DNA of 64,000 nt from Desulfobulbaceae bacterium (GTDB lineage: Bacteria; Desulfobacterota; Desulfobulbia; Desulfobulbales; SURF-16), in the NCBI GenBank assembly GCA_023230525.1, contig JALNXE010000003.1, forward strand, positions 1 through 64,000, written 5' to 3'. Of this stretch, positions 33,761-42,292 are shown one piece after another. Both the position numbers and the translations under genes were made by a program. The notes under the pieces were generated by a model. The model ran no database searches and was not told the origin of the DNA. It saw only the letters and a list, made by a program, of their open reading frames with translations. Position 1 is the first letter of the stretch; the number at the start of each line of letters is the position of its first letter.

Positions 33761-34290
33761 TGAATCCTTCACTCTTTTCACCCGAAGGTTTAGCCGGAGT
33801 TATTTTCCTGATCCTAATTTGCGTCACAATGATCGGGGCGATAATTGCAACGTGTACAAAAAGATTGATCAGAAGCGTCAGCGGACTTGCAGTGTGCTTC
33901 GTGGGAGTTGCCGGGCTTTATTATTTCCTGAGCAGTCCTTTTGTCGCCATGATGGAGCTCCTCATTTATGTAGGCGCGGTTTGTGTCACCATTGCCTTTG
34001 CCATCATGCTTGCCGAGCCGGATGAGGCCAAAATGGCCAGAAAGTTGAGCGGATTAAGCGGCGGGCTTGCCGCGGTTTGTGGCGGTGCCGTTTCATTTGC
34101 CCTTGGTTATGCAGCTGTCAACGGCCACTGGATGGCCCCTGCAGTCCAAGCCAATGACGGCTCTTTAAAGATGATAGGCCAATCCCTGCTGACCAAGTAC
34201 AGCATGGTTTTTGAACTCATCTCCATTGTACTTCTGGTTGCCATCATTGGCTCCGTGGCTCTTGCCCGTGCCGGAAGGAGGGGTAATTAA
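33760..34290 (+). CDS. nuoJ: complex I subunit NuoJ
   Basis: Membrane subunit with five predicted helices, 176 residues. The middle helix YFLSSPFVAMMELLIYVGAV is the conserved pi-bulge region of NuoJ, followed by VCVTIAFAIMLAEP. Overlaps nuoI by one base and is followed by nuoK after two bases. Confidence 0.94.
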   Translation: MNPSLFSPEGLAGVIFLILICVTMIGAIIATCTKRLIRSVSGLAVCFVGVAGLYYFLSSPFVAMMELLIYVGAVCVTIAFAIMLAEPDEAKMARKLSGLSGGLAAVCGGAVSFALGYAAVNGHWMAPAVQANDGSLKMIGQSLLTKYSMVFELISIVLLVAIIGSVALARAGRRGN

Positions 34291-34292
34291 GG

Positions 34293-34613
34293 ATGTTAAC
34301 TCTCAGCACACAACTCAATACGTATCTTGTCATCGGCGCAGTACTTTTTGGCTTCGGCATTTTCGGTCTGGTACGTAGGCCAAGTCTCATCGGAATGTTG
34401 ATAGCCGTGGAGCTCGTTTTAAGCGGCGCCTCCATCAACTTTATGGCCTTTAACCGTTTTCTTGCTCCTGATCCCACGGTGGGGCAAATCATAACCTTGT
34501 TTATCATGGCCATAGCCGCTGCCGAGGCAGCCATATCGTTGAGCATAGTTATCGCTGTTTATCGGAATTACAAGTCCATTGAAGTTGAAGACCTGGTAGA
34601 ACTTAAAGGATAG
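34293..34613 (+). CDS. nuoK: complex I subunit NuoK
   Basis: Three-helix membrane subunit of 106 residues (MrpC relative). Conserved features: LIGMLIAVELVLSGASINFM with the essential Glu in the second helix, and IITLFIMAIAAAEAAISLSI with the second Glu in the third. Well-placed ribosome-binding site GGAGGGG. Confidence 0.96.
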   Translation: MLTLSTQLNTYLVIGAVLFGFGIFGLVRRPSLIGMLIAVELVLSGASINFMAFNRFLAPDPTVGQIITLFIMAIAAAEAAISLSIVIAVYRNYKSIEVEDLVELKG

Positions 34614-34627
34614 CATTGAGGATTATC

Positions 34628-36127
34628 ATGGAAACCGTCAGCGCCGCCACCGGCGATATCGTAACCACAAGTAGATTAGTATGGGCTTTGCTTGTCCCAT
34701 TGTTTGGCTCTTTCCTTGTATCATTGTCAGGGAAAAAGCCGAATGTGAGGGAGAGCTTCTCTATCGTATCTGCCGTTATACTTTTTTCAATGGTCTTATC
34801 AATGGTGTCCCCGGTTCTTGCCGGGAAAACCTTTTATTATCAGCTTTTTAAAATACTGCCTGGGGTCACGGTCACCCTGCGGGCTGACGCCTTTTCCATG
34901 ATTTTCGCGCTGGTCGCCTCTTCACTGTGGGTTGCTGCCGCGTTCTATTCCATGGGCTATATGCGGGGACTGCATGAACATGCACAAACCCGCTTCAACA
35001 CCTGTTTTGCCATAGCGATATTCGGTGCCATAGGCGTTGCCTTTTCTGACAATCTCTTCACCATGTATCTCTTCTATGAGATCGTCAGTGTCTGCACCTA
35101 CCCGCTGGTTGCCCATCATCAGGATGAAGAGGGCTATGAGGGTGCCAAGAAATATATCGTTTATCTGACCACGACGGCTAAAGCCTTTCTGCTGCCCTCC
35201 CTGGCGCTGATCTATGTAATGACCGGCTCGCTTGATTTCCCCTATAACATTCATACCGGCATGTTTCCGGCTGATGCCAACTCAGCCTTGGTGACCATGC
35301 TGTTTATTTTCTGCCTCTTCGGTTTTGCCAAGAACGGCGTGATGCCGTTCCATCACTGGCTGCCGGGCGCAATGGTTGCGCCTACCCCGGTCAGTGCCCT
35401 CCTCCATGCCGTGGCCGTTGTCAAGGTTGGTGTCTTCTGCACCACCCGGATGATGCTGTATGGTTTTGGGGTGGATCTGATGAGTCTGCTGAACCTGGGA
35501 ATACCCACTGCCTATTTTGTCGGTTTCACCATCGTCATGGCATCCGTCCTCGCATTGACCAAAGACAATCTGAAAGCCCGGCTGGCCTATTCCACCGTCA
35601 GCCAGCTTTCTTATATCATTCTTGGGGTGTGTCTGCTCACTCCTCATGGCATTACCGGCGGACTTATTCATATTGCCAACCACGCCTTTTCCAAGATCAC
35701 CCTCTTCTTCTGTGCCGGTGCCATCTATGTCGCCACCCATAAAAAGAATATTTCCGAAATGGGCGGGCTGGCCAGGACCATGCCCTTTACCTTCGGCGCC
35801 TTTGCCGTGGCAACTCTCAGTATGATCGGTGCCCCGCCGGTTGCAGGCTTTGTTACCAAATGGGAGCTGCTGATCGGCACCATCGAGTCAGGATCATTCG
35901 GGATTATTCTTATACTGCTTGCCAGTACGCTGCTCAACGTCGGTTATTTTGCCCCGGTTACCTATAAGGCCTTTTTCGGTAAACGACCGGCAGGAGAGGT
36001 ATATGAGGGGATCAAAGAGGCGCCCCTGAGTATGGTCATCCCGCTCTGTACGGCGTCTCTTATTTCAGTCATTATTGGTATCTATCCGAATTTTTTCATG
36101 AATCTTGTTAAGGCGGTGATAGGATGA
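34628..36127 (+). CDS. Mrp/MrpD-type proton antiporter subunit in the nuo operon (first of two)
   Basis: Proton-conducting membrane subunit of about 499 residues with some fourteen helices. The core reads LFYEIVSVCTYPLV (Glu in the fifth helix), KNGVMPFHHWLPGAMVAP then TPVSALLHAVAVVKVGVF (Lys in the seventh), and RLAYSTVSQLSYIILG. These loops resemble MrpD and the antiporter subunits of membrane-bound hydrogenases more than NuoL, and the long lateral helix of NuoL is missing. It sits where nuoL is expected. ATG at 34628 follows GAGG by six bases. The stop overlaps the next gene by four bases. Confidence 0.88.
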   Translation: METVSAATGDIVTTSRLVWALLVPLFGSFLVSLSGKKPNVRESFSIVSAVILFSMVLSMVSPVLAGKTFYYQLFKILPGVTVTLRADAFSMIFALVASSLWVAAAFYSMGYMRGLHEHAQTRFNTCFAIAIFGAIGVAFSDNLFTMYLFYEIVSVCTYPLVAHHQDEEGYEGAKKYIVYLTTTAKAFLLPSLALIYVMTGSLDFPYNIHTGMFPADANSALVTMLFIFCLFGFAKNGVMPFHHWLPGAMVAPTPVSALLHAVAVVKVGVFCTTRMMLYGFGVDLMSLLNLGIPTAYFVGFTIVMASVLALTKDNLKARLAYSTVSQLSYIILGVCLLTPHGITGGLIHIANHAFSKITLFFCAGAIYVATHKKNISEMGGLARTMPFTFGAFAVATLSMIGAPPVAGFVTKWELLIGTIESGSFGIILILLASTLLNVGYFAPVTYKAFFGKRPAGEVYEGIKEAPLSMVIPLCTASLISVIIGIYPNFFMNLVKAVIG

Positions 36128-36372
36128 TTAGCTTGATTGAATTCTTCCGCGAACGCCTGAAGATCGTTATTGTTGCCTGTCTGGTATTGATAGGCGTGAT
36201 AGCTCTTTGGGGATCATTTATGATCGATTTGAGCCATGCTCATACGAAAATGGAAAAAATTCCTTTTTTCTGGAGTTTCTTTGGACTGATCGGTGGCGCA
36301 TTGCTCATTCTCGTGTCCAGGTTTTTTGGACGTCTGGGAATCATGACCCGTGAGGATTATTACGATGAATAA
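36124..36372 (+). CDS. small two-helix membrane protein between the antiporter subunits
   Basis: An 82-residue protein with two hydrophobic helices (about 12-33 and 48-68) joined by a polar loop containing His residues (LSHAHTKMEK) and ending in an acidic tail. I cannot name it. It overlaps both neighbours, so it is certainly translated with them, and it is probably a structural partner or an adaptor between the two antiporter-like subunits. Confidence 0.8.
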   Translation: MISLIEFFRERLKIVIVACLVLIGVIALWGSFMIDLSHAHTKMEKIPFFWSFFGLIGGALLILVSRFFGRLGIMTREDYYDE

Positions 36373-38143
36373 TTTCTGGTTGCATCCTGCACTTATCCTT
36401 ATCATCGGCGGACTCGTTCTGCCGTTTATTAAAGGGCCAATCAGGAAACCCTACCTTCTCCTTGTGCCGGTACTGACTTTTTTGAATGTACTGGCAATGA
36501 ATAAGGGTGTCCATGGCGTGGTTCAATTCATTGACTGGCAGTTGATTTTTGGTCGGGTTGACAGTTTGAGCCAGATTTTTGGCTATATCATGTCGCTCAT
36601 GTGTATTATCGGGACCTTGTTTGCCTTGAATGTTGAAGAGGACACGCAGCATATTGCCGCCTGGTTTTATGTGGCCGGGTCCCTTGGGGTTATATTCTGC
36701 GGTGACTATGTTGTTCTTTTCCTCTTCTGGGAACTCATGGCCTTTGCCTCTGTTTTTCTTGTCTGGTTCCGGCGCGGACCCCAGTCTCTTGCCACCGGTT
36801 ACCGTTATTTATTAATTCATACTCTGGGCGGCCTCTTTCTGCTGGCCGGTTTTGTGCTTCGTTATTACAACACCGGCGGGGATCTTTCCTTTGGGCCGCT
36901 GGGCGTAGATACCCCTAATCTTTCCACCTATTTGATCTTGCTTGGTTTTATTGTTAATGCAGCTGTTCCGCCTTTTCATTCCTGGCTGCAGGATGCCTAT
37001 GCCGAGGCAAGTGTCGCTGGCGCCGTGTTCATGTGCGCCTTTACCACCAAAACCGCCATTTACGTTCTGGCCCGCGGTTTTGCCGGTATGGAGATTCTTA
37101 TCGTCCTGGGGGCTGTCATGGCCCTGTATGGTGTTGTCTATGGTGTCATTGAAAACGACGGCAGGCGCATTTTCGCCTGGGATACGATAAGTCAGGTCGG
37201 CTATATGGTGTGCGGCGTAGGAATCGGCTCCGAACTGGCTATCAACGGCGCCTGCGCCCATGCCTTTGCCCATATCCTTTACAATGGCCTGTTGTTCATG
37301 GGTACCGGCTCGGTGCTTTACATGACCGGTACCTGTAAGCTGACGGAACTGGGCGGGCTCTATAAGAAAATGCCGCGCACCTTCTTCTTTACGCTTATCG
37401 GCGGATTGTCCATTGCCGGCTTTCCGCTGTTCAGCGGTTTTGTCAGCAAGTCGATGATCATCGCTGCTGGCTTGGAGCATCATCATTACTGGGCCGGCTT
37501 TTCGCTGCTGCTCGCAGCTGGCGGGACCTTTCTGCTGGCCGGCCTCAAGGTGCCCTACTATATCTGGTTCGGTAAAAACAACTGTTCCACTGAAGTATGG
37601 GAAAAAGCCGCAGATCCGCCCTGGAACATGCAGGCAGCCATGGCAATTGCTGCTGTCATGTGTGCCTTCATCGGCTGCTATACCCCTTATCTGTACCATA
37701 TGCTGCCGTTTCCCGTGGAATACAATCCCTATACCGCTTACCATCTGTCAGAAACCTTTCAGATTATCGGTGGTACGGGAATTATGTTCTTTGTCCTGAA
37801 AAGGTTCATGGAGCCCACTGCCACCATCAGCCTGGATCTCGACTGGTTCTACAGGATGGCCGGGCGAGGCTTTTTCTGGGTTGACACCCGGATTTTCCAG
37901 TTCATTGACACCAGCATCGGCGAAATTTATCGCTATATCGGTCTGTTCCCCTTGATGACCATTGCCCGTTTCTGGTCCTGGTTTGACTGGAATGCCATCG
38001 ATGGTGTGGTGGACGGTACAGCCAGAACTGTCCGCTCCCTTGGAGGTGCGGTGCGAAAGGTTCAGGCAGGTAATATGCAATACAATATCTTCTTTGCTGC
38101 CTCGGTTGCTGCAGCGGCAGTGCTGGTCTTCGTCTTTGTTTGA
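36365..38143 (+). CDS. Na+/H+ antiporter subunit D-like protein in the nuo operon (second of two)
   Basis: Proton-conducting subunit of about 592 residues. Key stretches: LFLFWELMAFASVFLVWF (Glu in helix five), PPFHSWLQDAYAEASVAG then AVFMCAFTTKTAIYVLARGF (Lys in helix seven), VENDGRRIFAWDTISQVGYM-like ENDGRRIFAWDTISQVGYM, and AHAFAHILYNGLLFM. This is the antiporter family often paired in other Proteobacteria with the MrpD-type protein seen just upstream, not canonical NuoL. The C-terminal 100 residues include IDGVVDGTARTVRSLGGAV and a last helix, reminiscent of the NuoL lateral-helix end. Start ATG at 36365 after GAGG; overlaps the small gene by eight bases. Confidence 0.88.
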   Translation: MNNFWLHPALILIIGGLVLPFIKGPIRKPYLLLVPVLTFLNVLAMNKGVHGVVQFIDWQLIFGRVDSLSQIFGYIMSLMCIIGTLFALNVEEDTQHIAAWFYVAGSLGVIFCGDYVVLFLFWELMAFASVFLVWFRRGPQSLATGYRYLLIHTLGGLFLLAGFVLRYYNTGGDLSFGPLGVDTPNLSTYLILLGFIVNAAVPPFHSWLQDAYAEASVAGAVFMCAFTTKTAIYVLARGFAGMEILIVLGAVMALYGVVYGVIENDGRRIFAWDTISQVGYMVCGVGIGSELAINGACAHAFAHILYNGLLFMGTGSVLYMTGTCKLTELGGLYKKMPRTFFFTLIGGLSIAGFPLFSGFVSKSMIIAAGLEHHHYWAGFSLLLAAGGTFLLAGLKVPYYIWFGKNNCSTEVWEKAADPPWNMQAAMAIAAVMCAFIGCYTPYLYHMLPFPVEYNPYTAYHLSETFQIIGGTGIMFFVLKRFMEPTATISLDLDWFYRMAGRGFFWVDTRIFQFIDTSIGEIYRYIGLFPLMTIARFWSWFDWNAIDGVVDGTARTVRSLGGAVRKVQAGNMQYNIFFAASVAAAAVLVFVFV

Positions 38144-38195
38144 GGGATCGAACGGTAAACTCTCTCTGTAATATATTGAATAGAGGATAGTGGGA

Positions 38196-39701
38196 ATGGA
38201 TTTTCTAATAATGAATGAAGGGTTTCCCCTTTTGAGCACCATCGTATTTCTCCCGTTGGCAGGCGCGCTTGTGCTGCTTTTACTGCCGGGTGAAAATGTG
38301 CAACGAATATGGGCAATGGCCGTCACCTCGGTTAATGCTGTAATTTCCCTCCCGCTCTATTCCCGGTTTGATGCAACCACAGCCAAGTATCAGTTCGGGG
38401 AGCATGTAAGCTGGATACCATCGTTAAATATCAATTATACCCTTGGTATTGACGGCATCAGCCTGCTGCTGGTATTACTGACGACCCTGATTATGCCCTT
38501 ATGCGTTCTCGGCTCCTGGACATATATTAAGACGAGAATCAAGGAGTTCATGATCTGTCTGCTGATCATGGAAACGGCCATGCTCGGTGTGTTCATGGCC
38601 CTTGACTTCGTGCTTTTCTATATTCTCTGGGAAGCCATGCTGATCCCGATGTATCTGCTCATCGGCGTCTGGGGCGGACCGCGAAAGATCTATGCATCCA
38701 TCAAGTTCTTTCTCTATACCCTGGCAGGTTCGGTCATGCTTCTTGTCGCCATTATCGCCCTCTACCTCAAGAACGGTTCCTTCAGTATTCCCATGATGAT
38801 GGGTCAGGATTACAGCAGCACCTTTCAGATCTGGGTATTTTTGGCATTCTTCCTGGCCTTTGCCATCAAGGTGCCCATGTTTCCCTTCCATACCTGGTTG
38901 CCCGCCGCCCATGTTGAGGCGCCTACCGCAGGCAGTGTGATCCTGGCCAGTATCCTGCTGAAGATGGGTACCTATGGTTTTCTGCGTTTCTGTCTGCCCA
39001 TTACCCCTTTGGCAACCCTGACGCTTGGACCCTATGTTCTTTGGATGTCGGTGGTTGCCATTCTCTATGGCGGTTTTACCGCCCTGGCGCAGTCAGACAT
39101 GAAGAAGCTGATCGCTTACTCCAGTGTGGGACATATGGGTTTCGTCACCTTGGGTATTTTTTTCCTCAATAAACAGGGGTTGGAAGGGGCGATACTGCAG
39201 ATGATTAATCATGGGGTCACCACCGGAGCACTCTTCCTCTGTGTTGGTATGATGTATGAAAGGACCCACAGCAGGGAGATAGCCGACCATTCGGGTATAG
39301 CCCAGAATCTGCCGATTTTTGTATCGTTTCTGACAATTTTTTCGCTGTCATCCCTGGCCTTTCCGGCGACCAACAGTTTTGTCGGCGAATTTCTCGTGCT
39401 GGCCGGGGCGTTCAGTGGCAATAAGATTGTTGCCGGTGCCGCCATTCCTGGCGCCATCCTGGCGGCAGCTTACATGATGCGTCTGCTCCAGCATGTCCTG
39501 TTCAGAGGCCCCGGCAGGCCGGATCTGGCTGATCTGAATGTTCGGGAGATTGTTACTCTTGCTCCACTGCTGTGCTTTGTATTCTGGATCGGTCTGGCTC
39601 CGGAGCCATTTTTAAGTGTCATGCATACAAGTGTTGAATATTTGATACAGCAGGTTGATATAGCCAAAACGGCACAGATTGCTCTGAATATTGTGCCGTA
39701 G
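38196..39701 (+). CDS. nuoM: complex I subunit NuoM
   Basis: Antiporter-like proton-pumping subunit, about 501 residues, fourteen helices. Seen: LGIDGISLLLVLLTTLIMP, VLFYILWEAMLIPMYLLIG (essential Glu), KVPMFPFHTWLPAAHVEAPT then AGSVILASILLKMGTYGFLR (essential Lys), KLIAYSSVGHMGFVTLGIF. All fit NuoM. ATG at 38196 is nine bases after AGAGGA; the GTG at 38190 is too close. Confidence 0.96.
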   Translation: MDFLIMNEGFPLLSTIVFLPLAGALVLLLLPGENVQRIWAMAVTSVNAVISLPLYSRFDATTAKYQFGEHVSWIPSLNINYTLGIDGISLLLVLLTTLIMPLCVLGSWTYIKTRIKEFMICLLIMETAMLGVFMALDFVLFYILWEAMLIPMYLLIGVWGGPRKIYASIKFFLYTLAGSVMLLVAIIALYLKNGSFSIPMMMGQDYSSTFQIWVFLAFFLAFAIKVPMFPFHTWLPAAHVEAPTAGSVILASILLKMGTYGFLRFCLPITPLATLTLGPYVLWMSVVAILYGGFTALAQSDMKKLIAYSSVGHMGFVTLGIFFLNKQGLEGAILQMINHGVTTGALFLCVGMMYERTHSREIADHSGIAQNLPIFVSFLTIFSLSSLAFPATNSFVGEFLVLAGAFSGNKIVAGAAIPGAILAAAYMMRLLQHVLFRGPGRPDLADLNVREIVTLAPLLCFVFWIGLAPEPFLSVMHTSVEYLIQQVDIAKTAQIALNIVP

Positions 39702-39780
39702 TAACTGTTGAGGCGACGTTGGTGATTTGACCGCGTAGTAAATTATTAAGGCAAGCGATTTTACAGTATAAGGATTACAC

Positions 39781-41196
39781 ATGTTGTTCGCACCAGAGTT
39801 ATTAATGCTGATTGGAAGTCTGGTTCTCTTCTGTCTCAGTCTCGGGCAGAGGAAAGGAAATCTTGCGAAATATGCGTCGCTGGTGCTGGGCATTGCTTCA
39901 TGTATTTTGAGCCTTGCCACCCTGCAGATGAGCGGCAATCTGTTTTACGATGCCTATCATGTTGATATGTTTTCGCAACTCTTTAAGCTGGCCATCTCCA
40001 TCGGTCTGGTCATTGTCCTGCTTTTCAGCGGTGATTTGAAAGGTGTGGATGATAATTTGCGGCCCGAATATTTTCTCTTTATGATTCTCAGCACCCTGGG
40101 ACTCATGATGCTGGTCAGCAGTGTAGAGCTGCTCTCGCTCTTTATTGCCCTGGAGCTTTCATCCTATTCGCTTTACCTTATGGTGCCGATGCGTGATGAT
40201 CATGGCGGCATAAAGATGCAGATGGAAGCGGCGATCAAATACATCCTTTTCGGTGTTGTTGCCACCGGCACCATGCTTTACGGCATGAGCTTTATTTTCG
40301 GCATGACCGGCACTACCTACTTCAGTGAACTGGTTCCCAGGATGCATGAGCTGGCTACCACACCAACTGCCATGCTGGCTATTGCCCTGTTCATGTCGGG
40401 TTTCTTCTATAAGCTGGCAGTTTTCCCTTTTCACTTCTGGGTACCAGACGTCTACCAGGGCGCTTCCAATGCCACAACAGCCTTCATTGCCTCCGTGCCA
40501 AAACTCGGCGCAGTGGCTATTCTTATCCGCGTCACCACACTGGTTGCCCCCACCGGCGGCGAGGCGGTAGTCAATATGCTCATGATTCTGGCCGTCTGTT
40601 CCATGTTTTATGGCAACCTGTCCGCTCTGGTGCAAAAAGATATCAAGCGTATGCTCGGTTTTTCCGGTATTTCCCATGCTGGTTTTGTCCTGCTAGGCCT
40701 GCTTACCTTGAAAGATACCGGTTACGCCACCTCCATGTACTATATAGCCGGTTATGTTTTCATGAATCTGGCCTGCTTTCTGGTTATCTGCAAGGTTTCC
40801 AAGAATGGCGAAAACGTGAGTATCGATGATATGAGCGGTCTGTATAAACGGGCTCCGCTCCTTGCCTTGACCCTGCTGGTCGGTATGATGGCCCTGGCCG
40901 GAATCCCGCCTTTTGTCGGATTCATGGGTAAATTCATGCTGCTTACCGGCGCTCTCCGGGACGGACATCTTGCCCTGGTTATTCTTGCGGCCCTGAATAC
41001 CGCCATTGCTATTTATTACTATTTGTCCGTGGTTCGCGTTGCATTCTGCAGCCCACCTGAAGAAAGACCGGATGTGCCGGTGGATCTGGCGACACGATGT
41101 GTCAGTATTGCCTTAATTGCCGTCATCATCTTTATGGGTGTGGCTCCCAAGCAGCTGCTTGCTGTTGCCGAGACTGCGGTCCGCAACATTTTCTAA
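39781..41196 (+). CDS. nuoN: complex I subunit NuoN
   Basis: Third canonical antiporter-like subunit, 471 residues. Seen: LLSLFIALELSSYSLYLMVP (Glu), FKLAVFPFHFWVPDVYQGAS-like KLAVFPFHFWVPDVYQGASN, TTAFIASVPKLGAVAIL (Lys), KRMLGFSGISHAGFVLLGL, and MALAGIPPFVGFMGKF. Last gene of the operon, followed by a strong terminator. Confidence 0.96.
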   Translation: MLFAPELLMLIGSLVLFCLSLGQRKGNLAKYASLVLGIASCILSLATLQMSGNLFYDAYHVDMFSQLFKLAISIGLVIVLLFSGDLKGVDDNLRPEYFLFMILSTLGLMMLVSSVELLSLFIALELSSYSLYLMVPMRDDHGGIKMQMEAAIKYILFGVVATGTMLYGMSFIFGMTGTTYFSELVPRMHELATTPTAMLAIALFMSGFFYKLAVFPFHFWVPDVYQGASNATTAFIASVPKLGAVAILIRVTTLVAPTGGEAVVNMLMILAVCSMFYGNLSALVQKDIKRMLGFSGISHAGFVLLGLLTLKDTGYATSMYYIAGYVFMNLACFLVICKVSKNGENVSIDDMSGLYKRAPLLALTLLVGMMALAGIPPFVGFMGKFMLLTGALRDGHLALVILAALNTAIAIYYYLSVVRVAFCSPPEERPDVPVDLATRCVSIALIAVIIFMGVAPKQLLAVAETAVRNIF

Positions 41197-41210
41197 TCTC
41201 ATATCTTGCC

Positions 41211-41253
41211 GGCAGAGCAAATCAGCTAGATTGATTTGCTCTGCCTTTTTTTT
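41211..41253 (+). terminator. Rho-independent terminator of the nuo operon
   Basis: A perfect 14-base stem (GGCAGAGCAAATCA with its complement) around a seven-base loop, followed by eight T. Confidence 0.95.
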
Positions 41254-41366
41254 ATTTTTCCTTGAAGATCCGCAGGTTTTTCCCCATTTATCTTTACCAT
41301 TAATTCTTTTCCATGATCCTGTTGGCCGCAAAAGCGTTCGACAGCTTACCCCACCCGACAGTCTGC

Positions 41367-41394
41367 TTGACAAGTTGAAAAAATTGAGTATAGT
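41367..41394 (+). promoter_or_regulatory. sigma-70 type promoter of tRNA-Gly
   Basis: TTGACA at 41367-41372 and TATAGT at 41389-41394 with 16 bases between; the tRNA starts 18 bases after the -10 element. Confidence 0.7.
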
Positions 41395-41411
41395 ATCAAA
41401 TTAACCTATGA

Positions 41412-41487
41412 GCGGACATAGCTCAGTTGGTAGAGTACAAGCTTCCCAAGCTTGGTGTCGCGGGTTCGAATCCCGTTGTCCGCTCCA
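41412..41487 (+). tRNA. tRNA-Gly (anticodon CCC)
   Basis: A 76-base tRNA with encoded CCA. GCGGACA pairs perfectly with TGTCCGC, the anticodon stem CAAGC pairs with GCTTG around TTCCCAA (anticodon CCC), and the T arm GCGGGTTCGAATCCCGT is standard. Confidence 0.97.
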
Positions 41488-41685
41488 ATAATGTATTGTG
41501 ATTCCCGCGGGTTGCCGCCGGAACAATTCTTGTGCACGGTTACTGGATGGTTCTTCCATAACAGTGCACCCCCGTGGTCCGAGCACCGAGAATGCAGGGT
41601 TTTATTTCTGTTTCTTTGCTGCCAATTGATGACCGGGTGTCGAAACCTTGAGACTGGATGGCCATTCCTGCAGCCATCTGAAGAT

Positions 41686-41710
41686 AAAGTGGGCTCTGCC
41701 CGCTTTTTTT
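41686..41710 (+). terminator. hairpin terminator or attenuator before rimP
   Basis: AAAGTGGGC pairs with GCCCGCTTT (one G-U) over a three-base loop and runs into seven T. It ends the tRNA-Gly transcript or attenuates read-through into rimP, whose ATG is 34 bases further on. Confidence 0.75.
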
Positions 41711-41743
41711 ATTTTTGATATAGGCAGATTGGCGCGGTTTGGT

Positions 41744-42208
41744 ATGCCTCCACTGAAAGATCATATAGTTGAAGAAGTTCAACGGTTGATAGGGCCTGTT
41801 CTAGCAGAAAATTTTCTGGAACTGGTTGAGGTGCAATTTCGTCAGGAGCCCATCGGTTGGGTGCTCAGGCTTATTATTTATAAACAGGGCGGGACGTCGG
41901 TGGATGATTGTGCGAAGGTAAGCCGGGAATTGAGCCATATCCTGGATGTGGAGGATTTGATCCCGCAAAAGTACTTTCTGGAGGTCTCTTCACCAGGCCT
42001 TGATCGTCCCTTGAAGACAGAAAATGATTTTCGGCGAAACAAGGGAGAAAAGGTGAAGCTTACCGTTGAAACTGATGGCACACAGCTTACCCAAATAGGA
42101 ATTATTCAGGATGTGCAGAACGGCATACTCTTATTGCAGAGCGATGCCGGTATCATGTCGTATCCTTTGAGCGGGATAAGTAAAGCAAGGCTCGAAATTG
42201 AATTTTAA
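41744..42208 (+). CDS. rimP: ribosome maturation factor RimP
   Basis: Assists assembly of the 30S subunit. About 154 residues. Seen: VEVQFRQEPIGWVLRLIIYK near residue 30, GGTSVDDCAKVSRELSHILD, and YFLEVSSPGLDRPLKTENDF, the family signature, then the C-terminal SH3-like barrel. The ATG at 41744 gives the normal length; the frame is open 32 codons further up, into the terminator hairpin. First gene of the nusA-infB cluster. Confidence 0.93.
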   Translation: MPPLKDHIVEEVQRLIGPVLAENFLELVEVQFRQEPIGWVLRLIIYKQGGTSVDDCAKVSRELSHILDVEDLIPQKYFLEVSSPGLDRPLKTENDFRRNKGEKVKLTVETDGTQLTQIGIIQDVQNGILLLQSDAGIMSYPLSGISKARLEIEF

Positions 42209-42292
42209 ACAAGCCTGTGCAGTTTTTAATATATTTTTGCCGGTTTCACCCGTTGTAAAAGCCTCTATGGGCTGAAATCGTGGAGAATGATG

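Noticed and set aside
41401..41586. Open frame antisense to tRNA-Gly
   Set aside because: Same artefact as for tRNA-Ala.
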